This document shows positions 45,994 through 55,058 of a stretch of DNA of 64,000 nt, piece after piece. The stretch lies in the NCBI RefSeq assembly GCF_001679325.1, contig NZ_LZMX01000026.1. The stretch is one strand, 5' to 3'. Within the stretch, counting starts at the first letter, position 1; each line of letters opens with the position of its first letter. Made by a program: the position numbers and the translations under genes. A model generated the notes under the pieces. That model was not told where the DNA came from and did not search any database. It saw only the letters and a list, made by a program, of their open reading frames with translations. This DNA is from Haemophilus_D parainfluenzae_AD. GTDB taxonomy: Bacteria > Pseudomonadota > Gammaproteobacteria > Enterobacterales > Pasteurellaceae.

Positions 45994-47820
45994 TTATTTT
46001 AATATTTCTATTTGGTAGCTAATCTGTCTCAATTCACATTCTGGTGTCTTATTCTCTTGAAGAAGGTTTTCCCAATTTTCATGTTCAAAAACAGAAACAT
46101 TCACTTGTTTGTTTGAAAAATGTGTCAATTTTAACTGTGAATAAGCATCCACACATTTCCCTAACGTGATAGGTCCTTGATTATTCACTGGCCTAATCTT
46201 TCCGACTAATGTGATGATTTTCCCTTGCGGATCGGTTAGCGCGTGCTGTAAATAAAATGGAAATCCATTGAGGGTTAAAATAGCTTGGTCATGATATGTT
46301 GGTGTAAATATCAACCTAGATGTATTAGATACGCTTTGATGTTGTAATTTATTGACTGTATCAACGTATTCTACTTGTCCTTTAGTGGCTTGGATTGGGT
46401 TGTTTTCAAGCCATAATGCACCCTCAGCATTTGTACACTTAGTTAATGCAAAATTATGGTAAGCCAGCGTATTATCAACTGGTTCTAAAAGATGCATAAA
46501 AGAAGCATTGCTATTTTTTCTACACGAGAAAGCGCCGAGTTTTTTGTTATCGTCTGCAAATTGAGCCCAAACTGCAGAAGGTGTACTTCTAAACGAGAAC
46601 AGATTCACATCTCCCCAAGAAAACGTTTTTTCTCGGCTCACAACTTGCTCTAAATATGGATATTCAGGCGACCAATCTACCTCCGCACTATCATCTAAAT
46701 GCGTGAAAATGTTTAAGATTGGATGCTCTTTCATTTCACCTACTTTAGTGGTTTGTAATTTCTTACGCGGATTAGCAGAGTAAGTGAGCGAAGTTTTGAT
46801 TGTCTCTGGGCAAGATTCAGCAAAAGCATGACTAAACTGCTTAATGACATGCAAGGTTGCTTGTTCATTTTGGAGATCGGTTAAAAGCACATCAAATTCG
46901 GGGGATTTAATGACACATTGATCGATTTTAGTGTTGTTTAACCCCGTCTGATGTTTTGCTGAACCAATAAGAATCATCGGCTTACCTTCTTGATTTAAAA
47001 TCAGAAAGAGATCATCGGCAATCCATTCATCTCCAATTCTAGCGTATCCTTGAGGTCTCGCCGTCCAATAAGGATTAGGTAAGCTATTTAAGTCCGCAAG
47101 TTTGGTGGTTATTTTCTCTTTATAGATCGGAAGCCCCGAATTGTAATAAAGCATAAAATCTTTAAGCTGAATCTGCTGCTGATTTAGCATCAAGGAGAAT
47201 TCTGCTACTTTACATTCAGCAAACTCAAATTCTTCAGCAGGTAGGCCTTTTTCTACATCTTCTTGCATTTTCCTTTTAAAGCCTAGTTCATGTGTACATT
47301 TTATGCCATGAGGCAATTCTTTTGGCTGAGTTAGACTTATCACATCAACCTGATCATAGTTTATGGGAGCTTTGAAAGAAGTCAGCTCAAAGTTTCCCCA
47401 TTTAAAAGTAGGTTGATTACCATGTTCGTCTTTTAAGTTATCGGTTTTGGCATAAAGCGTATAGTCATATTCCCCAATCTCTGCATTGGGCGGAAGATCT
47501 GTTAAGGCTTCAACTAGTTCGTGTTCACGTTGTATCTTTTGTTCTTGCACGCTTTGGGCATCTCGATATTCTGTCCATTTAGTATATCCCCAAGGAATGC
47601 TTATGGTTGGAATAATTAACAGAAGTTTTATTTTAGTTGCTAATGGCTTATCAGTTATTACTCCTATAACCGCATATAAAGCAAAATAGATGATCAGAAG
47701 AACCGCATAAGCTGGTAAAAGCCACCACGCAAAAAAGACAATAATATCCCCTGATATCAACGCTCCAACTAAAAATATAACTAAAACAAGGAATATACCA
47801 ACAATAACTTTAATCATCAC
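45994..47820 (-). CDS. Large membrane-anchored protein with duplicated domain, unknown function
   Basis: A 608-residue protein I do not recognise. Three hydrophobic segments lie in the first ~85 residues (about 3-23, 28-56 and 66-82); the remaining ~520 residues look soluble and contain two diverged copies of a ~220-residue unit. Copy 1 begins near FKWGNFELTSF and copy 2 near FSWGDVNLFSF; each later has a paired segment (FLILNQEGKPMILIGSA and YLQHALTDPQGKIITLVGK) and a CV/CVD then PE-C ending. It is the last gene of the island and is separated from the beta-propeller-like gene by a hairpin. A second immunity or accessory protein for the nearby lipase-like effector is possible but unproven. 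Confidence 0.6.
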   Translation of the reverse strand: MMIKVIVGIFLVLVIFLVGALISGDIIVFFAWWLLPAYAVLLIIYFALYAVIGVITDKPLATKIKLLLIIPTISIPWGYTKWTEYRDAQSVQEQKIQREHELVEALTDLPPNAEIGEYDYTLYAKTDNLKDEHGNQPTFKWGNFELTSFKAPINYDQVDVISLTQPKELPHGIKCTHELGFKRKMQEDVEKGLPAEEFEFAECKVAEFSLMLNQQQIQLKDFMLYYNSGLPIYKEKITTKLADLNSLPNPYWTARPQGYARIGDEWIADDLFLILNQEGKPMILIGSAKHQTGLNNTKIDQCVIKSPEFDVLLTDLQNEQATLHVIKQFSHAFAESCPETIKTSLTYSANPRKKLQTTKVGEMKEHPILNIFTHLDDSAEVDWSPEYPYLEQVVSREKTFSWGDVNLFSFRSTPSAVWAQFADDNKKLGAFSCRKNSNASFMHLLEPVDNTLAYHNFALTKCTNAEGALWLENNPIQATKGQVEYVDTVNKLQHQSVSNTSRLIFTPTYHDQAILTLNGFPFYLQHALTDPQGKIITLVGKIRPVNNQGPITLGKCVDAYSQLKLTHFSNKQVNVSVFEHENWENLLQENKTPECELRQISYQIEILK

Positions 47821-47877
47821 TCTAACCTTCGGAGTATCACATAAAAATATTATATGGAGTGAATTATACCATTAAGG

Positions 47878-47919
47878 AAAGTACGGTTAAAAAACATTCG
47901 AAATGCTAGCCGCACTTTT
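47878..47919 (-). terminator. Imperfect USS inverted repeat, possible terminator
   Basis: AAAGTACGG and CCGCACTTT pair with one mismatch around a 23-base loop, six bases after the beta-propeller-like gene's stop on the minus strand. Confidence 0.5.
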
Positions 47920-47924
47920 AACAT

Positions 47925-49082
47925 TTAATCTGCCACCCAGATTTTCTCTAACTCCATTTTCTCAGGATGATATTTATACACATTAATTCCACCGCCGGTG
48001 GCTTGCCCGGTGACGAGGATATGAGCTTTCGGAGAAGAGGAAACGCTGAGGTTTCTCTGATAGTAATTTGTTGAAATACTCGGGTCGTTGCCGATTTCTA
48101 CATAGCCTTTAATTTGAGGTTCACCTACAGTATAGACAGCAGCAATTTCATCGCCATAACCGTCATAATTACCACTTTGTCTCAGTGCAACAAATTCTGT
48201 ATCTGTAACAAAAGCATAAGCAATAACACTGATTTTCGTAATTTGTTTTTCTTTCAATTTTTCGGGAATATTATCAAACTTTAATGATAGGCGTTGTCTA
48301 TTCATAATGTTATGAATTTCCCACATATAATTCCTAATATTTTCACCTCCTGTCACAACCCAATCACCATTAGGACTTATTAAACCGGTAGTTTTTCCAC
48401 AATTTCCATTCAATTTAGCGACAGGCTTTAAAGTATGCCTATTCCATAAAGTAATTTCATCATAACTTCCTTTTTTACTACTGTTAGGATTAATTGGATT
48501 TTCTGTTAGGTTAGTTTCCGCAACAGGAGAATTGCCAACTGAACAAGCTGCTGTTGCAGATAAAAAATAATCTTTACTCATTGATAAAGTTAATGGGAAA
48601 GGGAAACTTCCATCGGTATAAACTGGTACTAAATCTTTTCCATACCCTTTATAAAGCTGCCCGTTATCTTCCATATTAGAGGAAAGATAAAATTGTTTAT
48701 CTGCTGACATAATATGCGTTTTCACTTGAAAGTGTGGGAAATTTTCTATTTCTTTTCCTTCTACATTTTGAATATGCACAATATTTTTATTATCCTGCCA
48801 CATAAACTCATGGCTATCAGGAATAAAAAAGGCACTAAACGCGTTGGCATTTCGGGCAAGTATTGTCTTTTCCTTTTTCTCAATATCCCATAACACCAAC
48901 TGACCAATAGGTTTATGTCTATCGGCATCTTCCGTAGCATGAGCACTAATGACATAACGCCCGTCGGTTGAAACACTTAACGAAAGTACCGGTGCAGTGC
49001 TGAAATATTTATATATAGCAAATAAAATAACGCATAGAATAACAGCTAATACAATAACTCTTAATTTTAACTTAGTAATCAT
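47925..49082 (-). CDS. Membrane-anchored WD40-like protein, probable immunity protein of the lipase effector
   Basis: A 385-residue protein with one N-terminal membrane helix (LRVIVLAVILCVILFAIYKYF) and a periplasmic part with beta-propeller-like repeats: VSTDGRYVISAH followed by LVLWDIEKK, ISPNGDWVVTGGE followed by MWEIHN, and ITLWNRHTLKPVAKL. Its start codon overlaps the stop codon of the lipase-like effector by four bases (ATGA), the tight coupling usual for effector-immunity pairs. Anchoring in the inner membrane and facing the periplasm fits defence against a phospholipase. The immunity role is inferred from position. Confidence 0.65.
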   Translation of the reverse strand: MITKLKLRVIVLAVILCVILFAIYKYFSTAPVLSLSVSTDGRYVISAHATEDADRHKPIGQLVLWDIEKKEKTILARNANAFSAFFIPDSHEFMWQDNKNIVHIQNVEGKEIENFPHFQVKTHIMSADKQFYLSSNMEDNGQLYKGYGKDLVPVYTDGSFPFPLTLSMSKDYFLSATAACSVGNSPVAETNLTENPINPNSSKKGSYDEITLWNRHTLKPVAKLNGNCGKTTGLISPNGDWVVTGGENIRNYMWEIHNIMNRQRLSLKFDNIPEKLKEKQITKISVIAYAFVTDTEFVALRQSGNYDGYGDEIAAVYTVGEPQIKGYVEIGNDPSISTNYYQRNLSVSSSPKAHILVTGQATGGGINVYKYHPEKMELEKIWVAD

Positions 49083-51160
49083 TTTTTATATCTCCCAAAG
49101 TTTGAATTAGCCTTTATCCATCTATCCATAATTTGATTTTTATAGCTTTCTTTGTAGATATCAGGAAAAACCTTTTGGGTATCCAATGCCTTCCACTCCC
49201 ACTCCCGCATTGCCGAGTGCGAAATAAAATAATTACTCTGATCAAAGAAATTGAATTTTTTGTCTTCTTTATCTTCTTCACTACTGGTATTGCCATTAAT
49301 AAATTGATCAAACCCTTCCTCTTTTTGAAGTTCTGTTAATTTTTTATTTTTATACCCAATACCTTCAACAGACAAACGATTTCCTTGATGCCCCAACGCA
49401 GGACGTACCCACATATTTTTTATATAAATCGTCCAATTGTTAAATACCTGGTAAGTCAGCACATCAACAATATGTTTAAAATACTCATCATCAGGACGAA
49501 AACGACGATAATGGCTCCAAGGTTTCAAATAGTTTAATGGCTTCTTTAAATCAGAGGATACATCATTGGCTTCTTCCATCAGTAATTTTTCAATCTTCTG
49601 TTTTATTTCCCGTCCTTTCACTGTGTTTTCTATATTGTTATATTCCGCAATGTCGTCCTGGTTTAGGCTTCCCCGATGTATTAGGACGTTCCGTCGGAGT
49701 TGTTCTATATTTTCATAATACTCACCAATTAAATTTAACTTATAGTAATAATCTTTTAAGGCTCCAGTGGTGTTTGCTAGAGAGGAATATTTCATCGGAT
49801 AAGCCCCACCAATTAAACCTGTATATTCCTTATCTCCACCACGACTATCACCATCCAACACTCCATCTTCTTGTGAATACAATACGCGAAGATATTTCAC
49901 TGTTTTATGTGCATAAGGAAATAGTTCCATTGCCACCGGATTTTTCACGCGAGTATATGTGTCAGTGATTGCATTATCAGCGACAGCGGCTTCCCACATA
50001 ATCAGATTATCAATTTTCTCATTATAGGCCCCGTCAAAATCACCTAAAATATTCAATGCACTTAATGCAACTCGGGCACCTAATGAATGAGTAATAATAT
50101 TAACTTTAATGCCTTCATTAAATAACTCTATCAATACCTTTGCGAGCTCTCGCCCTGCTTCGTTAGCATACATTTCCGCTCTGAAAAACACCATGGAAGG
50201 ATCAACGCTACCAGACCAAGTCACTCCAATAATTCGGTGATATTTATCCCAATCAGTAAAAGGATCATCATAATTTAATTTACCAGATGCAGCTAAATTC
50301 AAATAATATTCAACATGTGGAAACCAACCTAAAGCTTTATGACCATTAACTTTTAAATCTACCTCATCGTAAATGTGCTTAACATAAATATTGTCATCCT
50401 CTTTCGCTTGCTCAAGGAGTGTATTTGTCGCCAATTGACCAATCGCCTTGTTATCATAATGCAAATAAGGTCGCTGAATCTGATCGGAGGGTGGTAAGTT
50501 TGAATATTCTGGAAGCTCGCCAAAATCTTCCGATTGTGGAAATTTTCCAATATGTCCAAGTGAAACATTGTAGCCATGAATAAACAAAGTAGCGGTGTTA
50601 CCATCCTTTTTAATCTGTTCAAGTTGTTTTGTAGATAATCTCGTCTCACTATTTTGACGAAAACGCAAATTCAATAAAATCGGTGGGGGAAGATAGATTG
50701 CATTCACTTCTTTTGCATTTACCGAAACAAACACTTTTAGTGGTTTCGCTAGTTGTAATCGCGGGTCTTTAGTTTTTTCATCATTTGCTTTGATAAGTAC
50801 ATAGCCGTCTGAATCATTAAAAAATGCTTGTTCATCTTTATCAGTAAGCTGTCTGCCGTCTTTTTTATGACGGTCGTATTTTGGTGCGGTATCAGGACCT
50901 CTCATTAATTGCCAGGAAATCAGACCGCACTTTACGCTCAAATGGTGACTATCTCCATTTTTATCAATTTCACCGTAAGAAACCCCACCATCTTGGTCAT
51001 AAACTTTGACCATAATTCCTGCAGGTAAAGGACGATCAAGTGTATCTTTATGATGAATAATGATATTAGTACGACAAGCTGCAGTGCCCATCTTGGTTGA
51101 TTCAGAACGGTGGGCTTCTTCGAATTGATGATAGAATGGTTGTGTAGTGGTATTAGCCAT
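49079..51160 (-). CDS. Alpha/beta-hydrolase (lipase-like) T6SS effector
   Basis: A 693-residue protein. Residues about 190-370 form an alpha/beta-hydrolase core: oxyanion-hole segment LFIHGYNVS (192-200) and nucleophile elbow IITHSLGARVAL with Ser359, where the first glycine of GxSxG is replaced by Thr. The N-terminal ~150 residues look like a beta-rich domain; the C-terminal ~300 have no recognised fold. There is no signal peptide, fitting delivery by T6SS. It overlaps the DUF4123 adaptor gene by eight bases and the putative immunity gene by four. A Tle-type phospholipase is the best guess; I cannot place it in a numbered Tle family. Confidence 0.7.
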   Translation of the reverse strand: MANTTTQPFYHQFEEAHRSESTKMGTAACRTNIIIHHKDTLDRPLPAGIMVKVYDQDGGVSYGEIDKNGDSHHLSVKCGLISWQLMRGPDTAPKYDRHKKDGRQLTDKDEQAFFNDSDGYVLIKANDEKTKDPRLQLAKPLKVFVSVNAKEVNAIYLPPPILLNLRFRQNSETRLSTKQLEQIKKDGNTATLFIHGYNVSLGHIGKFPQSEDFGELPEYSNLPPSDQIQRPYLHYDNKAIGQLATNTLLEQAKEDDNIYVKHIYDEVDLKVNGHKALGWFPHVEYYLNLAASGKLNYDDPFTDWDKYHRIIGVTWSGSVDPSMVFFRAEMYANEAGRELAKVLIELFNEGIKVNIITHSLGARVALSALNILGDFDGAYNEKIDNLIMWEAAVADNAITDTYTRVKNPVAMELFPYAHKTVKYLRVLYSQEDGVLDGDSRGGDKEYTGLIGGAYPMKYSSLANTTGALKDYYYKLNLIGEYYENIEQLRRNVLIHRGSLNQDDIAEYNNIENTVKGREIKQKIEKLLMEEANDVSSDLKKPLNYLKPWSHYRRFRPDDEYFKHIVDVLTYQVFNNWTIYIKNMWVRPALGHQGNRLSVEGIGYKNKKLTELQKEEGFDQFINGNTSSEEDKEDKKFNFFDQSNYFISHSAMREWEWKALDTQKVFPDIYKESYKNQIMDRWIKANSNFGRYKK

Positions 51161-52478
51161 GTAAATTTGCTCCCAATTTATTACGGATAATATTTTTATT
51201 TTCTAGAACGCTTATCCGTTGTTTTATAAGGTATCGTTTTTTTTGTTCAGTGATGTCACTTTGTAAAATTTGATTAATTTTCTTTTCCGGATCTAATCTG
51301 TCAATCACAGTACCATAGGCTAAACTTAGCAAGGTTAGCAGGCCAATATCAATAGTTTGATACAAAGCATGAGTTTTGCAAAGACGATAACAATGTTGAA
51401 CGACTTTTTCAATGGTCTCTCTTTCATAGTAATCGTTTAGAATAGGTGTGGTTTCTAGCAGTTCATTGACTAAATCTGTTAGCAGAGAAGCATTTCTTTC
51501 ATCGACAATGACGTTCATCTCAAACCTATCAAACTGCTTCTTAGCTGGTGTTATTTTAGCAAACTCCATTGTTGGCGCATAATGCACAACATGATGGCCT
51601 TTAGGTAAACTAATTGAGTCTATTAACCCGCCTCCCCAAAACGTTGCGAGCTTTTTAGGGTAATACATTAAACGGTCAAAATAGTCTTCCAATACTGTCG
51701 GGTCATAAAAGCGAAAATAGAGCAAGCGTCCGTCATAGGTTGACATGTAGATAAATTTTCTGAAATGGTGTAACAGCTCATCAAATTTGGCATGAGAGCG
51801 AAAGAAAAAGCCAAACTGCTTATTCCATTGCTGAAACCCGTCTTCTTCCTCTTTTCCTTTCGGGCTTTCACTGCACAGTTCTTCAACAAAAGGATGATTT
51901 TCCGGTAAGTACAACAAATAAGGCGCAGTTCTTTTTCTCTTTTCTCCTTCTTCACCTTTAAATAAACAAGCATAATGAATATCATCCAGCTCAAAACGCT
52001 GTGGAAACCAAAAGCTCACTTCGGCATTAATGATGGCATAACATTGACCGGTGGAATTATCTTCCGGCCATAGATAAGGCTTAATGGTGTCAGGAATAGG
52101 TTGAAATAAGAAAGGTGTACGTTCATCTTCTCGTCTTATCGGGAATTCGGTTTTAGTTAAACAGGCTATTGTGCTTTTTTCATTTTCTCGATATTGGTTA
52201 GGATTGAAAATGATAACCGGATGCTGTTCCGATAACTCTTGCGCTGTTGTTTTTAATTGCGCAATCAATGTTTCATCGGCGTGGCGTTGAAAATAGGTAT
52301 TAAGGGGGAGGGGAAGAAAAGAATACTGTAATCGAATTTGGTTCTGTTGTTGGTAAACTGTAATGTGATTTTTGGCGATTTCGGCACTGGCGGCATAAAT
52401 TAGGATAATAATATCTTCTTGTTCGTTATTGGAGAGTTGGTGAGCATTGACGGCATAGATTAGATTTTCATGTGGCAT
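51153..52478 (-). CDS. DUF4123 T6SS effector chaperone/adaptor
   Basis: A 441-residue protein whose residues about 140-265 fit the DUF4123 domain: CYAIINAEVSFWF, TAPYLLYLPENHPF, FGFFFRSHAKFDELLHHFRK and YFRFYDPTVL. DUF4123 proteins (TEC/Tap) load a specific effector on the VgrG spike. The first ~130 residues form an additional domain I do not recognise. It overlaps the downstream lipase-like effector gene, which should be its cargo. Unusually, no vgrG lies directly upstream; the nearest VgrG-like end is 11 kb away at the window edge. Confidence 0.82.
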   Translation of the reverse strand: MPHENLIYAVNAHQLSNNEQEDIIILIYAASAEIAKNHITVYQQQNQIRLQYSFLPLPLNTYFQRHADETLIAQLKTTAQELSEQHPVIIFNPNQYRENEKSTIACLTKTEFPIRREDERTPFLFQPIPDTIKPYLWPEDNSTGQCYAIINAEVSFWFPQRFELDDIHYACLFKGEEGEKRKRTAPYLLYLPENHPFVEELCSESPKGKEEEDGFQQWNKQFGFFFRSHAKFDELLHHFRKFIYMSTYDGRLLYFRFYDPTVLEDYFDRLMYYPKKLATFWGGGLIDSISLPKGHHVVHYAPTMEFAKITPAKKQFDRFEMNVIVDERNASLLTDLVNELLETTPILNDYYERETIEKVVQHCYRLCKTHALYQTIDIGLLTLLSLAYGTVIDRLDPEKKINQILQSDITEQKKRYLIKQRISVLENKNIIRNKLGANLHG

Positions 52479-52746
52479 GGAATTCTCCTTGGTTAGAGGA
52501 CAAATATTATAGGGATTTTAGTGTTAAAAGCTAAACTATTAATTAATCACCGTAATTATACTCTCTATGTATTCCCCTTCTCTTACTGCTTTCATAGTCA
52601 CTAGAACTTAGCCCTAACTAGCTTTCAGAAATGCCAGCTCATACCCAAAAACAGTATAAATTAGTGAAAACTTAAAATAGATTACACATAATTTCATACT
52701 ATTTTAAGATTTTTTATTTCTATCCTCTATGTACTTTATCTATCAC

Positions 52747-53199
52747 TTAATAGCTTAATAATATCATCACCTTTAAACGGACAAGCTCTCTTATTGAAAT
52801 CACATAAAAAACCGACTCTAGCAAATCATTTCTCTCATTAATGGCTTTAGTTGCACAATCAATAAAATTTACCTTCCCCTCCTGACCATTTTCAAGTTCG
52901 GGATAGCATTGCTTAAATTTTGATATATTCCATTTTTTTTGAGACGAAATTAGATACTCTCTTATCTTTTGATTTTCTTGTTGGATTGATACGTTATAAT
53001 TCAAATTTAACTTTTTCTGAGCCAGCATATACCCTTTACTTACACAAGACATTAAATCTGCTTCTTGCACACTTACAGACAAGCAAGGCTTAGATAATGC
53101 ATCTGAAACAAGCAAGTCTTCTAGCTCAATAGAAAAAACTAAACGAGAAGAAAAAAGTGACAGAAAAATTACCACTGTATATTTATTATTTTTAAACAA
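52747..53199 (-). CDS. Exported LprI-like (DUF1311) protein
   Basis: A 150-residue protein with a signal peptide (VVIFLSLFSSRLVFS) and the LprI/DUF1311 pattern: CVSKGYMLAQKKLNLNY, LISSQKKWNISKFKQCYPE, then FIDCATKAINERNDLL, with paired cysteines. LprI-type proteins inhibit lysozymes, so this could be an orphan immunity protein against a wall-cleaving effector. It starts with TTG, seven bases after AAAGGA. No ATG with a ribosome-binding site exists near the signal peptide. The last ~20 residues (YVISIRELVRLKVMILLSY) are unlike the family and might follow a frameshift. The 268 bases beyond it, up to the DUF4123 gene, show no gene. Confidence 0.65.
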   Translation of the reverse strand: MFKNNKYTVVIFLSLFSSRLVFSIELEDLLVSDALSKPCLSVSVQEADLMSCVSKGYMLAQKKLNLNYNVSIQQENQKIREYLISSQKKWNISKFKQCYPELENGQEGKVNFIDCATKAINERNDLLESVFYVISIRELVRLKVMILLSY

Positions 53200-53335
53200 A
53201 TCGATTCCTTTTTACTTAAACCATATCCAAAACCAATAAACATTAAGCAACTTAGAAAACTCAATATTTTTAGGTTCTGCTGGTAAATAAGTCTATAAAT
53301 GCGATAAATTTCATCAAATAAAATAGCCCCATAGG

Positions 53336-53374
53336 AAAAGTGCGATTCATTTTATATAAAACAAACCGCACTTT
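53336..53374 (-). terminator. USS inverted-repeat terminator, one arm degenerate
   Basis: AAAAGTGCGATT and AAACCGCACTTT face each other downstream of the 53419-54090 gene. The distal arm has a changed base (GCGAT for GCGGT). Confidence 0.6.
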
Positions 53375-53418
53375 AGAAGTTGAAAAACAGGTTTACTATA
53401 TGCTTAGAACACTAACCT

Positions 53419-54090
53419 CTATCTTGTTAAAAACTTACTATTTACACTTAAATAGCTAATATTATAAGATCTCATCCATTTAGTTATGCTCTTCTTTCCT
53501 GGAAATAATATTTTATACCACTTATTGTTTTTAGAATCCTTTTTAACATCAAATATCAATACCTTATCCCCTTTAACCAAATACATATCAGTCTTATTAT
53601 AGTTTTCATTATACAAATAAGATTTTTTATTAACATATCCAAGAGAAAACATTCTATTTCCATTATCAGAAATATCTGTAGAAATATTTCGTCTAAAACT
53701 TACAAGATTATCGATTATAAACTCATCAACTTCTGATGGACCACTACCCAAATAATAATATTCATACTTATCCAAAAGTAGATTATCATCTATCAATTTA
53801 TAGGTATATATATTAGAAATGCCATCAAATCCACACTCTATAGATATTTTATCTTTTGATATAGGGACGATACTAAATTCCCCACATTCATTATTATCTT
53901 TTATATGTATAGTATTGTAGTAATTACTACCTAATTTTAACTCACATTGATAGCTCATTGAATCAGATTGACTACAAGAAATTTTAGACTCCATATCACC
54001 ACTAAATTTTTGCAGTCCATTCATGCTAGATGTAGCCTCAGCATAATAAGATATTAACAAAGCAATAATAAAAATAATTTTAATCATCAT
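53419..54090 (-). CDS. Orphan immunity-type protein with SH3-like C-terminus (cassette E)
   Basis: A 223-residue exported protein: signal peptide MMIKIIFIIALLISYYAEA, a variable region I cannot assign, and a C-terminal SH3-like segment (SYLYNENYNKTDMYLVKGDK, then WYKILFPGKKSITKWM). The same C-terminal module ends three other genes in this array but is here the most diverged. The frame extends further upstream, but ATG at 54090 follows GAAGG and its first bases overlap the stop codon of an effector-tail remnant by 11 bases. Function as T6SS immunity is inferred from this arrangement. It is strongly AT-rich. Confidence 0.65.
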   Translation of the reverse strand: MMIKIIFIIALLISYYAEATSSMNGLQKFSGDMESKISCSQSDSMSYQCELKLGSNYYNTIHIKDNNECGEFSIVPISKDKISIECGFDGISNIYTYKLIDDNLLLDKYEYYYLGSGPSEVDEFIIDNLVSFRRNISTDISDNGNRMFSLGYVNKKSYLYNENYNKTDMYLVKGDKVLIFDVKKDSKNNKWYKILFPGKKSITKWMRSYNISYLSVNSKFLTR

Positions 54091-54244
54091 AACCTTCAAA
54101 TTTCTTTTGTAGACCTGTACCATATTTTGTGTTTTTAATACCACTAGTAGAGAATTTATACACTCCTATAGGCTTAGATAAATTCAAATTAGGACATTCT
54201 TGTATATTATTATCTCTAATAAGAAACTTAACCCTATTATGTTC
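54080..54244 (-). pseudogene. Effector 3'-end remnant (cassette E)
   Basis: A reading frame without a start codon encodes 54 residues (beginning EHNRVKFLIRDNNIQE, ending LQKKFEGYDD) and stops inside the first codons of the following immunity-type gene. It begins right after the terminator of the neighbouring cassette. This is what remains when the front of an effector gene is replaced but its immunity gene is kept. The effector's activity cannot be told. Confidence 0.55.
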
Positions 54245-54256
54245 GTAAAAAAAAAT

Positions 54257-54280
54257 AACCGCACGTTACAAAGTGCGGTT
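54257..54280 (-). terminator. USS-pair terminator of cassette D
   Basis: AACCGCAC and GTGCGGTT around an eight-base loop, then a run of T on the minus strand; 10 bases after the 54291-55058 gene. One arm is an exact USS, the other has ACGTGCGGT. Confidence 0.82.
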
Positions 54281-54290
54281 AATAAATCAT

Positions 54291-55058
54291 TTAATTTAGA
54301 TCGACAGAATCAGCTTTGATCCACATGTTGATTTCTTTCTTTCCTTTGTAGGTAATGAAATACCACTCTTGCTGGTTTATAAAATCTTTATCTAAAAAAC
54401 AAATTTTATCATCTTTAATAAGATACATTTTAGTTTTTTCATCATCACTTGGTTTCTTATATAAATATATTTTATCTTTCACTACGCGAGAACAGACCTC
54501 TAAAGAATTCTCCCTAAGATCTGGCTCACCGTCATATAAGTTAAAAATATAATCCACATTAAAAGCATTATAATTTTTCTTATATAAAACATTTTTAAAT
54601 AAAATCTTATTGTTATTAATCTCTCCATTTGAGCGGGAAATTAGTTTAAATAAGCCACCTTCACCTATATTTATAATATCGCTATAATTAACATCTGATA
54701 ATTTAACACTATGGTCTGAAGAATAGGAATTAACCTCCCACCCCTCAGAATCAAAATTAATATATTTATCTAAACAAAAAGTGTTTCTAACAAAAAATTC
54801 ATTCTGCTTTTTAAATATAGGAATATAACAAATATGCTTATATTGAGAATTTGATTCAAAAACCAGTATTTCACCTAATATTTTATTATATGAAAAATAT
54901 AGATCATAAGAAGCAGACTCACTTTTCTTTATATTTTTAGAAATAATCTTATTATCTAAAGAAGATAAAATGCCATTCTCTGTCAAATCTAGATCATTAG
55001 CAAATACTGAAAATGACGTTAGAAGTAAAAATATTATTTTTTTGCATTCATTAAACAC
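54291..55058 (-). CDS. Probable immunity protein of the GH19-like effector, SH3-like C-terminus (cassette D)
   Basis: A 255-residue protein with a signal peptide (KIIFLLLTSFSVFA, cleavage before NDLDL), a variable middle, and the shared C-terminal SH3-like module: KIYLYKKPSDDEKTKMYLIK followed by WYFITYKGKKEINMWIKADS and VDLN. Its first 25 bases overlap the end of the GH19-like effector frame, so it is most likely that enzyme's cognate periplasmic immunity protein. SH3-type domains often bind peptidoglycan, so the module may hold the protein at the wall; this is inference. The last ~75 bases and the terminator nearly match those of two other genes in the array. Confidence 0.7.
   Translation of the reverse strand: MFNECKKIIFLLLTSFSVFANDLDLTENGILSSLDNKIISKNIKKSESASYDLYFSYNKILGEILVFESNSQYKHICYIPIFKKQNEFFVRNTFCLDKYINFDSEGWEVNSYSSDHSVKLSDVNYSDIINIGEGGLFKLISRSNGEINNNKILFKNVLYKKNYNAFNVDYIFNLYDGEPDLRENSLEVCSRVVKDKIYLYKKPSDDEKTKMYLIKDDKICFLDKDFINQQEWYFITYKGKKEINMWIKADSVDLN

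Noticed and set aside
49537..49968. 143-codon plus-strand frame opposite the lipase-like effector
   Set aside because: It is antisense to a well-supported coding region and shows no start signal or recognisable domain.
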